This document shows positions 44,311 to 52,672 of a stretch of 64,000 bases of DNA, one piece after another (within the stretch, counting starts at the first letter, position 1; each line of letters starts with the position of its first letter). The notes beneath the pieces were generated by a model that worked only from the letters and a program-made list of their open reading frames with translations, was not told where the DNA came from and made no database searches. A program made the position numbers and the translations under genes. Source of the stretch: Mogibacterium kristiansenii (GTDB lineage Bacteria; Bacillota; Clostridia; Peptostreptococcales; Anaerovoracaceae); the NCBI RefSeq assembly GCF_009695905.1, contig NZ_VUNA01000005.1, positions 1 to 64,000 on the forward strand, given 5' to 3'.

Positions 44311-45228
44311 TTATTTGCCCAGTTCAATCATGCGGTCAATCGGTCTCTTGGCATCCCGAATCAATTCGTCGGAAAGCAGAATCTCTTCGCCGCCTTCACC
44401 CAGCAGTGCGTTGTATATGTCGTACAAGGTGGTAATCTTCATGTTATGACATACGCAGCGGTCGGAGAGAAGGTAGAACTTCTTATCCGGACATTCGAAC
44501 TGGAGGTGCTGTACGATGCTGCTCTCCGTGCCGATGATGAATTCCTTGCAATCGCTTTCCTTCGCGTAGTTCATGATTCCGGTGGTGCTTCCGGCATAAT
44601 CCGCCTGTTCGGTGACCGATGCGCGGCATTCCGGATGAACCAGAACCTTGGCTTCCGGATGCTTCTCCCGAGCAATCCGAACATCGGTCGGGGTGATGTT
44701 CATATGAGTGGAGCAGCCGCCCTGGAAGAACTTGAAATTTTTCTCCGGGAGCTGTTTTGCGACCCATGCGCCCAGGTTGCAGTCCGGGATGAACAGGATG
44801 TCCTTCTCCGGCATATTCTTCAGAATCTTAACGGCAGAGGAAGAGGTGACCACAACGTCCACGGCGGTCTTCAGCTCCGAGGTGGTGTTGATGTAAGCGA
44901 CGGTGGCATATCCCGGATTTTCTTTCTGCATCTCCAGAACCTTATCCCGGTCCATCTGCAGCGCCATGGTGCATCCCGCCAGGTCGTTGGCCAGGAGAAC
45001 CTTCTTCTCCGGGGAAAGAACCTTAACGGTTTCTGCCATGAAGCGAACGCCGGCCATGATGACGGTCTTCTGAGGTGCTTTCGCTGCCTGTACGCTGAGG
45101 CCGTAGGAATCGCCGACGTAGTCCGCAACTTCCCAAATATCGTGGCTCTGGTAGGCGTGGGCCAGGATGCAGACATCCTTCTCCTTCTTCAGTTCAATAA
45201 TTCGATCCTGTAATTCTCTTGTATTCAT
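44311..45228 (-). CDS. nadA: Quinolinate synthase A
   Basis: This 305-residue [4Fe-4S] enzyme condenses iminoaspartate with dihydroxyacetone phosphate to quinolinate. Landmarks are ILAHAYQSHDIWEVADYVGDS near the N terminus, the cluster cysteines in DLAGCTM, HPECRAS and RCVCHNMK, and the repeated pseudo-threefold fold. GAAAGGAA precedes the ATG. It diverges from nadB with overlapping NiaR-type control. Confidence 0.95.
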   Translation of the reverse strand: MNTRELQDRIIELKKEKDVCILAHAYQSHDIWEVADYVGDSYGLSVQAAKAPQKTVIMAGVRFMAETVKVLSPEKKVLLANDLAGCTMALQMDRDKVLEMQKENPGYATVAYINTTSELKTAVDVVVTSSSAVKILKNMPEKDILFIPDCNLGAWVAKQLPEKNFKFFQGGCSTHMNITPTDVRIAREKHPEAKVLVHPECRASVTEQADYAGSTTGIMNYAKESDCKEFIIGTESSIVQHLQFECPDKKFYLLSDRCVCHNMKITTLYDIYNALLGEGGEEILLSDELIRDAKRPIDRMIELGK

Positions 45229-45258
45229 AACCTTATTTCCTTTCAGATTGTCCTATTC

Positions 45259-45287
45259 ATTATAGTTACTGTATATTTACATGTCAA
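45259..45287 (-). promoter_or_regulatory. nadA promoter (consensus)
   Basis: On the minus strand: TTGACA, 17 bp, TATAAT, a perfect sigma-A consensus. The -35 lies in the NiaR-type box at 45276-45299. Confidence 0.85.
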
Positions 45288-45299
45288 GACAACAGTAAA
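45276..45299. promoter_or_regulatory. NiaR-type box 1 (nadA side)
   Basis: TTTAC-ATGTC-AA-GACAAC-AGTAAA is an imperfect palindrome with a TGTC-N2-GACA centre. It covers the nadA -35. The NiaR gene is the last of the facing operon (47710). The box assignment rests on position, symmetry and likeness to box 2. Confidence 0.65.
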
Positions 45300-45309
45300 T
45301 TTTTTTATT

Positions 45310-45333
45310 TACAACTGTCTTGTCACCTGAAAG
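45310..45333. promoter_or_regulatory. NiaR-type box 2 (nadB side)
   Basis: ACAACTGTCTTGTCACCTG shares TGTCTTG with box 1 read on the minus strand and covers the nadB -35. Confidence 0.6.
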
Positions 45334-45348
45334 AATATGTGTTATACT
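45320..45348 (+). promoter_or_regulatory. nadB-nadC-niaR promoter
   Basis: TTGTCA, 17 bp, TATACT, about 70 bp ahead of the nadB ATG. Confidence 0.8.
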
Positions 45349-45418
45349 TCATCACTGATAAAGGTTTGTTGTTAATGGAAGGTTGAAAACAACGGAACAT
45401 AAGGAAGAAGGTTTAATA

Positions 45419-46738
45419 ATGAAGACAGAAGTATTAATCGTCGGCAGCGGCTGCTCCGGACTGTACTGTGCACTGCAGCTCCCTCGAGACAAGGAAATCA
45501 CACTGATTACCAAAGCCGATCTGGAAAGCAACGATTCCTACCTGGCACAGGGCGGAATCTGCATGTTGAAGGACGACGAGGACTACGACAGCTATTTTGA
45601 AGATACCATGAAAGCCGGACACTACGAGAATGACCGGGAGTCCGTGGACATCATGATTCGTTCCTCGCAGGACGTGGTTCAGGATCTCCTGGAATACGGC
45701 GTTCGTTTCCACCGGGACGAGAACGGCGAATTGGATTTCACCCGGGAGGGCGCCCACTCGGATAAAAGAATCCTCTTTCACGAGGACATCACCGGCAAGG
45801 AAATTACCAGCAAGCTTCTGGCGCAGGTAAAAAAGCTTCCGAACGTAAAGCTGATGGAATACACCACCATGGAAGATCTGATTACAAAGGACAACACCTG
45901 CTACGGCGCGGTGGTTCGGAAGAAGGACGGCACGCTGGAGACCATTCAGGCGGATTGCACCGTACTGGCCACCGGTGGAATCGGCGGAATTTATCGCCAT
46001 TCCACCAACTTCCGTCATCTCACCGGCGATGCATTGGCCATCGCCATTCGCCACGGAATTGAACTGCAGGACATCAACTACGTGCAGATTCACCCGACCA
46101 CATTCTATTCCAAGGATGATAAGACCAGAAGCTTCCTGATTTCGGAATCCGTTCGAGGAGAGGGCGCAAAGCTCTACGGAAAGAACATGGAGCGTTTCGC
46201 CAACGAGCTTCTGCCGAGAGATCTGCTGTCCCAGAAAATTCACGAACAGATGGAGAAGGACGGAACAGAACACGTATGGGAAGACCTGCGACCGATTCCC
46301 CACGACGTGCTGGAAAACCACTTCCCGAACATCGTGGAGCACTGCAGAGAAGCGGGATATGACGTGTTCAAGGAGTGCATCCCGGTGGTTCCGGCGCAGC
46401 ACTATTTCATGGGCGGAATCAAGGTAGATCACGAGAGCAGAACCACCATGAACCAGCTGTATGCCGTGGGCGAAACCGCTTGTAACGGCGTGCACGGAAA
46501 GAATCGTCTGGCCAGCAATTCCCTGTTGGAGAGCCTGGTGTTCTCCAAGAGAGCGGCTCAGGATCTGGTGGAGCACTATTCTGAGTTCAAGGGAAATGAT
46601 GAAGTGGTGACCAACACGGATCTGAAGAAGTATGAGGATCGGGAGACCATGGAGAAGGAGAACATCCGCCTGGTGGCAGCGGCCATTGAGAAGGCAAACG
46701 GCGGAACGCCGATGAATTCCGAGTACCGCCACGTATAA
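45419..46738 (+). CDS. nadB: L-aspartate oxidase (short form)
   Basis: This 439-residue flavoprotein oxidises aspartate to iminoaspartate for NadA. The FAD fold is at the start (VLIVGSGCSGLYCAL), with TKADLESNDSYLAQGGI, the substrate region HPTTFY, and VGETACNGVHGKNRLASNSLLESLVF near residue 350-375. E. coli and B. subtilis NadB are over 500 residues; this one stops after the FAD domain and lacks the C-terminal three-helix domain, as in some other clostridial NadB. In an anaerobe fumarate rather than oxygen would be the acceptor. ATG 45419 follows AAGGAAGAAGG. Confidence 0.93.
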   Translation: MKTEVLIVGSGCSGLYCALQLPRDKEITLITKADLESNDSYLAQGGICMLKDDEDYDSYFEDTMKAGHYENDRESVDIMIRSSQDVVQDLLEYGVRFHRDENGELDFTREGAHSDKRILFHEDITGKEITSKLLAQVKKLPNVKLMEYTTMEDLITKDNTCYGAVVRKKDGTLETIQADCTVLATGGIGGIYRHSTNFRHLTGDALAIAIRHGIELQDINYVQIHPTTFYSKDDKTRSFLISESVRGEGAKLYGKNMERFANELLPRDLLSQKIHEQMEKDGTEHVWEDLRPIPHDVLENHFPNIVEHCREAGYDVFKECIPVVPAQHYFMGGIKVDHESRTTMNQLYAVGETACNGVHGKNRLASNSLLESLVFSKRAAQDLVEHYSEFKGNDEVVTNTDLKKYEDRETMEKENIRLVAAAIEKANGGTPMNSEYRHV

Positions 46739-46801
46739 TGGCGGAAGCGTCGGAAACGTATGGAGAGCGAAATTTGTTTTTACCGGAAGAGAGGAAATAA
46801 A

Positions 46802-47656
46802 ATGTTTGATAGAGCGACAATGGAGCTGAACGTGGAGCCGCTGATTCTCGGCGCGCTGCGGGAGGATATTACCAGTGAAGATGTGTCCACCAACTGCATC
46901 ATGCGGGACCAGTGCCCGGGGAACGTGGAGCTGATCTGCAAGCAGGACGGCGTGATCTGCGGTCTGCAGGTTTTTGAGCGGGTGTTCACCCTGCTGGATC
47001 CGGAGACGGAGGTTGTCACTTACGTGAAGGATGGCGATAAGGTGGAGAAGGGTCAGAAGCTGGCGGACATTCGGGGGGATATCCGGGTGCTGTTGTCCGG
47101 CGAGCGGACGGCGCTGAACTATCTGCAGCGCATGAGCGGCGTGGCGACCCATACCCGTCAGATTGCGGACCTGCTGGAGGGAACCGGCATTCGTCTGTTG
47201 GATACGCGGAAGACTACTCCGAACAACCGGGTTTTTGAGAAGTATGCGGTGCGAATCGGCGGCGGATGCAACCATCGGTACAACCTTTCCGACGGCGTGA
47301 TGCTGAAGGATAACCATATCGAGGCGGCCGGCGGCGTGGCGAAGGCGATTGCAATGGCCAAGGAGTATGCGCCTTTCGTTCGGAAAATCGAAGTGGAAGT
47401 GGAGAATCTGGAGATGACCCGGGAGGCGGTAAATGCCGGAGCGGATATCATCATGCTGGATAACATGAACCACGATACGATGGCAGAGGCCATTGGAATC
47501 ATCGACGGCAGAGCGGAAATCGAGATTTCCGGCAATGTGGATGAGGCGAAGGTGGAGATGATTCGGGACCTGAAGGTGGATTACGTATCCAGCGGTGCAC
47601 TGACTCATTCGTCCCCGATTCTGGATCTATCGCTGAAGAATATGAGAAGAATATAG
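46802..47656 (+). CDS. nadC: Nicotinate-nucleotide diphosphorylase (carboxylating)
   Basis: This 284-residue QPRTase has EDITSEDVSTN, SGERTALNYLQRMSGVAT, DTRKTTP and the phosphate-binding VSSGALTHS near the C terminus. It makes nicotinate mononucleotide from quinolinate and PRPP. ATG 46802 has AGAGAGG upstream; 63 bp after nadB in the same operon. Confidence 0.95.
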   Translation: MFDRATMELNVEPLILGALREDITSEDVSTNCIMRDQCPGNVELICKQDGVICGLQVFERVFTLLDPETEVVTYVKDGDKVEKGQKLADIRGDIRVLLSGERTALNYLQRMSGVATHTRQIADLLEGTGIRLLDTRKTTPNNRVFEKYAVRIGGGCNHRYNLSDGVMLKDNHIEAAGGVAKAIAMAKEYAPFVRKIEVEVENLEMTREAVNAGADIIMLDNMNHDTMAEAIGIIDGRAEIEISGNVDEAKVEMIRDLKVDYVSSGALTHSSPILDLSLKNMRRI

Positions 47657-47709
47657 GAACCGGAAAACGTGGGAAGAATGAATTGGAGAACAGGGGGTAA
47701 AAAATCGGA

Positions 47710-48261
47710 ATGAAAGCGGCGGAACGAAGAGATGCAATCATTAAAAAACTAAAAAACAGTGCGGAACCCCTGTCCGGAGCGGCGTTGGCGCAGGAACTGG
47801 GCGTCAGCCGGCAGGTCATCGTTCAGGATATTTCCATCCTTCGGGCCCAGGGAAATGAGGTGCTGTCCACCAATCGGGGATATGTGCTTCAGCACTCGGA
47901 GGAAGCCAGCCGGGTGTTCAAGGTGATTCACACGGAGGAGGAGATTCGGAAGGAATTCTCCATCATCGTGGATTGCGGCGGACGAATCCGGGATGAGTTT
48001 GTATACCATAAGGTGTACGGAACCATGCGGGGGGAATTGAATATTCGCTCTCGGCTGGATATCGAGAACTACCTAAAACAAATTCGGGAAGGTCAGTCCC
48101 GTCCGCTGATGCGGGCGACCTCCGGGTATCACTATCATACCGTTACGGCGGAAAGCCGGGAGATTCTGGATATGATTCAGAATAAGCTGGAAGAGTGCGG
48201 TTTTCTGGCGCCGCTGCAGGATTATGAGCCGGTGAACTTCCGGAGCCAGTCGTCGTTGTAG
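47710..48261 (+). CDS. niaR: NAD biosynthesis repressor NiaR (HTH plus 3H domain)
   Basis: This 183-residue protein has an N-terminal HTH_11 winged helix (SGAALAQELGVSRQVIVQDISILRAQG) and a C-terminal 3H domain with the conserved histidines (VIHTEEEI, FVYHKVYG, GYHYHTV). NiaR represses nad genes when nicotinate is bound. It lies 53 bp after nadC, the last gene of the operon it should control through the boxes at 45276 and 45310. Confidence 0.92.
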   Translation: MKAAERRDAIIKKLKNSAEPLSGAALAQELGVSRQVIVQDISILRAQGNEVLSTNRGYVLQHSEEASRVFKVIHTEEEIRKEFSIIVDCGGRIRDEFVYHKVYGTMRGELNIRSRLDIENYLKQIREGQSRPLMRATSGYHYHTVTAESREILDMIQNKLEECGFLAPLQDYEPVNFRSQSSL

Positions 48262-48299
48262 GGGAGACTTCTTGATTCCGGACAAGCTGGATTTGGCGA

Positions 48300-48328
48300 T
48301 TGCATGAATGCTGCTTTTATGGTAAAAT
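48300..48328 (+). promoter_or_regulatory. Promoter of the ABC-F gene
   Basis: TTGCAT, 17 bp, TAAAAT, with a leader of about 80 nt. Confidence 0.65.
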
Positions 48329-48349
48329 CAGGCAGTACTATGTAAGTCG

Positions 48350-48380
48350 AAGCGTTGTGAATGTTCTATTTGCAACGCTT
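48350..48380 (+). promoter_or_regulatory. Leader hairpin of the ABC-F gene
   Basis: AAGCGTTG pairs with CAACGCTT, followed by TTAATATGTTT. Its place in a short leader between promoter and ATG suggests attenuation, as known for several antibiotic-responsive ABC-F genes; the T run is broken, so strength is doubtful. Confidence 0.45.
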
Positions 48381-48416
48381 TTAATATGTTTGCATTCACG
48401 AGAGAAAGGAACACAC

Positions 48417-50006
48417 ATGTTAGACGTAATAAATGTAAGCGTGAATTTCAGCGGACAGCCGCTGTTCAAGGATGTTAATCTGAAATTCACACCGGGAAAT
48501 TGCTACGGCGTCATCGGCGCCAACGGTGCGGGCAAATCCACCTTCCTGAGAGTCCTCTCCGGAAATCTGGAGCCGACCACCGGAGATGTGGCCATCAAGA
48601 AGGGGGCCAGAATGTCGGTTCTGAAGCAGGACCACTTTGCCTATGATGAATACACCGTTCTGGACACCGTAATTATGGGAAACAAGCATCTTTATGATGT
48701 TATGAAGGAAAAGGATGCCCTGTACATGAAGCCGGATTTCTCCGATGAGGACGGAATCCGTGCGGCAGAGCTGGAAGGGGAGTTCGCTGAGATGGACGGC
48801 TGGGAAGCGGAGTCCAACGTGAGCCGCCTGATTCAGGGGCTGGGACTCTCCAACGATATTCTCTATTCTCAGATGAGCACGCTCACCGGTAAGGAGAAGG
48901 TGAAGGTTCTCCTGGCGCAGGCGCTGTTCGGCAATCCGGATATCATCCTCTTGGACGAGCCGACCAACCACCTGGACATCAAGGCCATCAACTGGCTGGA
49001 GGACTTCCTGCTGGATTACGAGGGTACGGTCATCGTGGTTTCCCACGACCGTCACTTCCTGAATACGGTCTGCACCAACATCGTGGACGTGGACTACGGC
49101 AAAATCAAAATGTACGTGGGCAACTACGAGTTCTGGTACGAATCCAGCCAGATGGTTCAGAAGATGATTCGGGATCAGAATAAGAAGAATGAAGATAAAA
49201 TCAAAGAACTGCAGACCTTTATTCAGCGGTTCTCCGCCAATAAGTCCAAATCCAAGCAGGCCACTTCCCGCCGGAAGCTGCTGGACAAGCTGTCCGTAGA
49301 GGAAATGCCGGCATCCTCCAGACGGTATCCGTTCGTTGGTTTTACCATGGATCGAGAAGCGGGTAAAGACATCCTGACGGTAGACGGAATCAGCAAGACC
49401 ATCGACGGCGTAAAAGTACTGGACAACGTATCCTTCATGGTGGGCCGGGAGGATAAAATCGCTTTCGTCGGTGAGAACGAAATTGCCAACACCACCCTGT
49501 TCAAGATCCTCATGGGCGAGATGGAGCCGGACGAAGGTTCCTTTAAATGGGGTGTAACCATCACAAAGTCCTACTTCCCGATGGACAACTCGGAGTTCTT
49601 CAACGACTGCGAGCTGAACATGATTGACTGGCTGGGTCAGTACACTTCCGAGACCACCGAAACCTTTATGAGAAGTTTCTTAGGCAAGATGCTGTTCTCC
49701 GGGGATGATGTGTACAAGCAGGTAAAAGTACTCTCCGGAGGAGAGAAGGTGCGGTGCATGCTGTCCCGGATGATGCTCTTCGGATCCAACTTCCTGGTGC
49801 TGGATCAGCCAACCAACCATTTGGATCTGGAATCCATCACTGCCGTGAACGATGGGTTGAAGGCGTTCAAGGGAAATATTATCTTTGCGTCCCATGACCA
49901 CGAGTTCATCAGCACGGTTGCCAACCGGATTATGGAAATCGACGGGGAAGGCCACCTTGCGGATAAGCTGTGCACCTACGATGAGTATGTGGAAATGCAG
50001 GCATAG
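48417..50006 (+). CDS. ABC-F ATPase, YkpA/YbiT type, with one degenerate ATP site
   Basis: This 529-residue ribosome-associated ABC-F protein has two ATPase domains joined by a linker (about 240-310, Lys-rich) and no membrane segment. Domain 1 has Walker A GANGAGKST (about 35-43), signature region LTGKEKVK (not LSGGQ), and Walker B LLDEPTNHLD. Domain 2 has GENEIANTT where GxxxxGKST is expected, signature LSGGEKVR and Walker B LVLDQPTNHLD with Gln for the catalytic Glu. ABC-F proteins act in the ribosomal E site, some giving antibiotic resistance. ATG 48417 is chosen for GAGAAAGGA upstream and the family N terminus. Confidence 0.9.
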   Translation: MLDVINVSVNFSGQPLFKDVNLKFTPGNCYGVIGANGAGKSTFLRVLSGNLEPTTGDVAIKKGARMSVLKQDHFAYDEYTVLDTVIMGNKHLYDVMKEKDALYMKPDFSDEDGIRAAELEGEFAEMDGWEAESNVSRLIQGLGLSNDILYSQMSTLTGKEKVKVLLAQALFGNPDIILLDEPTNHLDIKAINWLEDFLLDYEGTVIVVSHDRHFLNTVCTNIVDVDYGKIKMYVGNYEFWYESSQMVQKMIRDQNKKNEDKIKELQTFIQRFSANKSKSKQATSRRKLLDKLSVEEMPASSRRYPFVGFTMDREAGKDILTVDGISKTIDGVKVLDNVSFMVGREDKIAFVGENEIANTTLFKILMGEMEPDEGSFKWGVTITKSYFPMDNSEFFNDCELNMIDWLGQYTSETTETFMRSFLGKMLFSGDDVYKQVKVLSGGEKVRCMLSRMMLFGSNFLVLDQPTNHLDLESITAVNDGLKAFKGNIIFASHDHEFISTVANRIMEIDGEGHLADKLCTYDEYVEMQA

Positions 50007-50046
50007 AGGATATAAAAGGATATAGCAGAGGAATAAAGAAATAGAG

Positions 50047-50085
50047 AAACCCCTGCAGCGGTTCGGAACCGCTGCAGGGGTTTTT
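50047..50085 (+). terminator. Strong intrinsic terminator after ABC-F gene
   Basis: AAACCCCTGCAGCGGTTC is followed directly by its complement and a T run: an 18-bp perfect stem. Confidence 0.9.
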
Positions 50086-50156
50086 GCTCCCCGAAACGAG
50101 GGCATAAGGATTTGCGGGCAGGGGGGAGCAAAGAGACCGGCCCGGCCGCCGGCGGA

Positions 50157-50208
50157 GTTTGCGTACGCCTGCCTGCAAAGTCAATAAACTCGGTTTTCGT
50201 ACGCAAAC
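50157..50208. repeat. 11-bp inverted repeat in a G+C-rich patch
   Basis: GTTTGCGTACG and CGTACGCAAAC, exact complements 30 bases apart, downstream of a GGCCCGGCCGCCGGCGG stretch. It lies between the ABC-F terminator and the 3' end of pepT; role unknown, possibly the pepT terminator region. Confidence 0.6.
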
Positions 50209-50251
50209 CCCGGGCTGGGAAAAGCAGAACAGCCTGCCCGGTCGCCTTTTC

Positions 50252-51463
50252 CTATTCCGCGAAAATCCGCAGGATTTCCAGCACGATTTCCACCATTTTA
50301 TCCATTCCCTCCACGGTGAGGTGCTCATACGGTCCGTGGAAAGCATAGCCGCCGGTTCCCAGGTTTGGGCAAGGGAGTCCCCGGAAGCTGAGAATGGCAC
50401 CGTCCGTTGCGCCCCGAATGGGAACGGAAATCGGCGAAACGCCGCAGCTTCGGCAGGCCTTCCGAGCCACTTCCATGACCACCGGATAATCTTTCAGGAT
50501 TTCCGCCATGTTTTGGTACTGATCCTGAATGACAAGTTCCACGGTTCCCGCACCGTATTTTTCGTTCATTCGCTGGGCCGCCAGCTCCAACCCGGCCTTC
50601 ATGGCCGCGAGCATGTTCCGGTCGTGGTCCCGAAGGATGTACTTGAGCCGAGCTTCCGCCACGGAACCGGTCATGTCGGTAAGATGGACGAAGCCCTGAT
50701 AATTCTCCGTGTACTCCGGGCGCTGGGCGGAATTCAGCATCTCGTTGAATTCCATAGCCACCAAAGCGGCGTTTACCATCACGTTCTTCGCGGAGCCGGG
50801 ATGTACGTTATTGCCTCGGAAGTAAACTTCCGCCCCGGCGGCGTTGAAGCTTTCGTATTGCACTTCACCTTCCGCCTCACCGTCCAGGGTAAAAGCATAT
50901 TTCGCCCCGAACACATCCGTCCGAAAATCATCGGTACCGCGGCCGATTTCTTCATCCGGCGTAAAAGCAATGGACACCGGTCCGTGGGACATTCCGGCAA
51001 GCTGCTCCACCACTGTCATAATTTCCGCGATTCCGGATTTATCGTCGGAACCCAGAATGGTGGTACCGTCGGTGGTAACCAGGGTGCGTCCCTTGAGCTG
51101 AGACAGGTGAGGGAAATCGGTCACCCGAAGCACCCGGCCGCTCGTTCCCAGCGGGACATCCCTTCCGTCGTAGTTTTCAATAATATGAGGATTCGGCGCG
51201 GCATCGCAGAAATCCGATACCGTATCCATATGGGCAATCAAGCCGATTGCCGGCATTTCCTCCTTCCCCGGCGTTGGGGGAATGTGTCCGTATACGTAAC
51301 AGTTTTCATCTACAAAAGCATCGGATACGCCAAGTGCCTGCAGCTCCTTGACCAATTCATGGGCAAGATTGAACTCGCAGGCACTTGAAGGATGATTTTG
51401 GGAATTTTCATCACTGGGCGTCAGGATGCCGATGTAGCGAAAGAATCGTTCCATTCCTTTCAT
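50252..51463 (-). CDS. pepT: Tripeptide aminopeptidase (peptidase T)
   Basis: This 403-residue zinc peptidase is of the M20B family and takes N-terminal residues from tripeptides. Metal and catalytic motifs are AHMDTVSD (near residue 75), LGSDDKSG, FTPDEEIGRGTDDF and a late His in GGYAFHGPYE. ATG 51463 has GAAAGGAAG 6 nt upstream. It lies 36 bp behind the M42 peptidase gene, so the two likely form an operon. Confidence 0.93.
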   Translation of the reverse strand: MKGMERFFRYIGILTPSDENSQNHPSSACEFNLAHELVKELQALGVSDAFVDENCYVYGHIPPTPGKEEMPAIGLIAHMDTVSDFCDAAPNPHIIENYDGRDVPLGTSGRVLRVTDFPHLSQLKGRTLVTTDGTTILGSDDKSGIAEIMTVVEQLAGMSHGPVSIAFTPDEEIGRGTDDFRTDVFGAKYAFTLDGEAEGEVQYESFNAAGAEVYFRGNNVHPGSAKNVMVNAALVAMEFNEMLNSAQRPEYTENYQGFVHLTDMTGSVAEARLKYILRDHDRNMLAAMKAGLELAAQRMNEKYGAGTVELVIQDQYQNMAEILKDYPVVMEVARKACRSCGVSPISVPIRGATDGAILSFRGLPCPNLGTGGYAFHGPYEHLTVEGMDKMVEIVLEILRIFAE

Positions 51464-51499
51464 CGGTAACTTCCTTTCAATATACAATTGTTTTTATTT

Positions 51500-52516
51500 C
51501 TACCATTCCTCTTCGAAAATGAATTCCCGTGCGGAGTATTTGTCCACCAGCTCAATCGCGCACTCCACGTCGTGTTTGGAGATGACGGAGCTCTGGCTGT
51601 GCGGATAACGATCGACGATGGAAATTCCGGCCACGCGGGTTCCGTAGTAGGCCTGGTTCATGCTGGAAGCGTCCGTGCCGCCTCGGTCCATGACATCCCG
51701 CTGATAGTCGATTTCGTTCTCTTCGCAGGTTTTTACCATTTCATCCACAAGGTATTCATCCAGCATTGCGGATGGGTTTCCGAAGGTGACACCTACGCCT
51801 TTGCCCACTTCGTTGCAGCCCTTCAGATCGCAAGGGTAGTAGTGATCCGGGGTAACGTCCACGGAGACACCGATATCCGGCTTGATTCGCTCTGCGGCAA
51901 CCACAGAACCGCGGCAGCCCACTTCTTCCTGCACGGTGAATACGTAGTAGATGTCGTTCGGATACTGTCCCTGATTCTTCTTGATGGCTTCAATCAGCAC
52001 GTAGCAAGCCACTCGGTCATCCAGGGATTTGGCGCTGATGCGGTCATTCTGCAGCTCATAGTACTTACCGATAAATCCGCAATAGTCTCCCGGCTGTACA
52101 TACTTCATGGTTTCTTCCTTGCTGGTGCAGCCGATATCGATGTAGAGTGCCTGCGCCTTGTTCTGGGCTTCTTCCACCGGACCGTCGCAACCCACGACGC
52201 CGATGACGCCGTTCTGGAAAATCACCTTGTCGTTGTAGATGGCGCTGGTCCAAGTCCAACCCACACTGTAGACTTTGATTCTTCCGTCGCCTTCAATATG
52301 AGTAACCTGGAAACCGATTTCGTCCATGTGGGCGGTGTACATAATCTTCTTATTGTTTTCCGAATCCGTACCTTTCTTATAGGCAATCAGGTTACCCATG
52401 GCATCGGTATAGCATTCATCCACATAATCCCGGATTTCTCTCCGGATGATGGCCCGGACGTTCTTCTCTCTGCCGGATACGCCCCAGGCCTGTGTCAGTT
52501 CTTCTAATAATTTCAT
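51500..52516 (-). CDS. M42-family aminopeptidase
   Basis: This 338-residue cocatalytic metallopeptidase has TAHMDEIGF (near residue 62), the bridging Asp in SLDDRVACY, catalytic Glu pair VQEEVGCRG, and late DRGGTDASS and DRYPHSQ. M42 enzymes are large cytoplasmic aminopeptidases (glutamyl, leucyl or deblocking); the specificity is not clear. It diverges from the GPH transporter gene, and both promoters carry the same downstream motif. Confidence 0.9.
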   Translation of the reverse strand: MKLLEELTQAWGVSGREKNVRAIIRREIRDYVDECYTDAMGNLIAYKKGTDSENNKKIMYTAHMDEIGFQVTHIEGDGRIKVYSVGWTWTSAIYNDKVIFQNGVIGVVGCDGPVEEAQNKAQALYIDIGCTSKEETMKYVQPGDYCGFIGKYYELQNDRISAKSLDDRVACYVLIEAIKKNQGQYPNDIYYVFTVQEEVGCRGSVVAAERIKPDIGVSVDVTPDHYYPCDLKGCNEVGKGVGVTFGNPSAMLDEYLVDEMVKTCEENEIDYQRDVMDRGGTDASSMNQAYYGTRVAGISIVDRYPHSQSSVISKHDVECAIELVDKYSAREFIFEEEW

Positions 52517-52549
52517 TTTGAAACCCCTTTCACGTTCAAAAATGCAGGT

Positions 52550-52572
52550 GATTCAGTTCAACTGTCTGAATC
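52550..52572 (-). promoter_or_regulatory. Operator-like palindrome at M42 promoter
   Basis: GATTCAG-N9-CTGAATC, perfect 7-bp arms, with inner TTCAACTGT. It overlaps and follows the -10 of the leftward promoter and shares TTCAGTTC(A/G)ACT with 52674-52685. Confidence 0.55.
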
Positions 52573-52598
52573 TTATCACATGAACAATGATTTTGCAA
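52570..52598 (-). promoter_or_regulatory. Promoter of the M42-pepT genes
   Basis: On the minus strand: TTGCAA, 17 bp, TAAGAT, about 55 bp ahead of the ATG. Confidence 0.65.
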
Positions 52599-52633
52599 CA
52601 AAAAATAAAATATTACAAAATTATCGAATAATA

Positions 52634-52662
52634 TTGACAAGATATTGCAAATTATATAAAAT
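52634..52662 (+). promoter_or_regulatory. Promoter of the GPH transporter gene
   Basis: TTGACA, 17 bp, TAAAAT; about 100 bp ahead of the ATG. Confidence 0.75.
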
Positions 52663-52672
52663 GAATGCAACA

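Noticed and set aside
48262-48416. Riboswitch or T-box ahead of the ABC-F gene
   Set aside because: Only one short hairpin; none of the conserved T-box or riboswitch cores can be seen.
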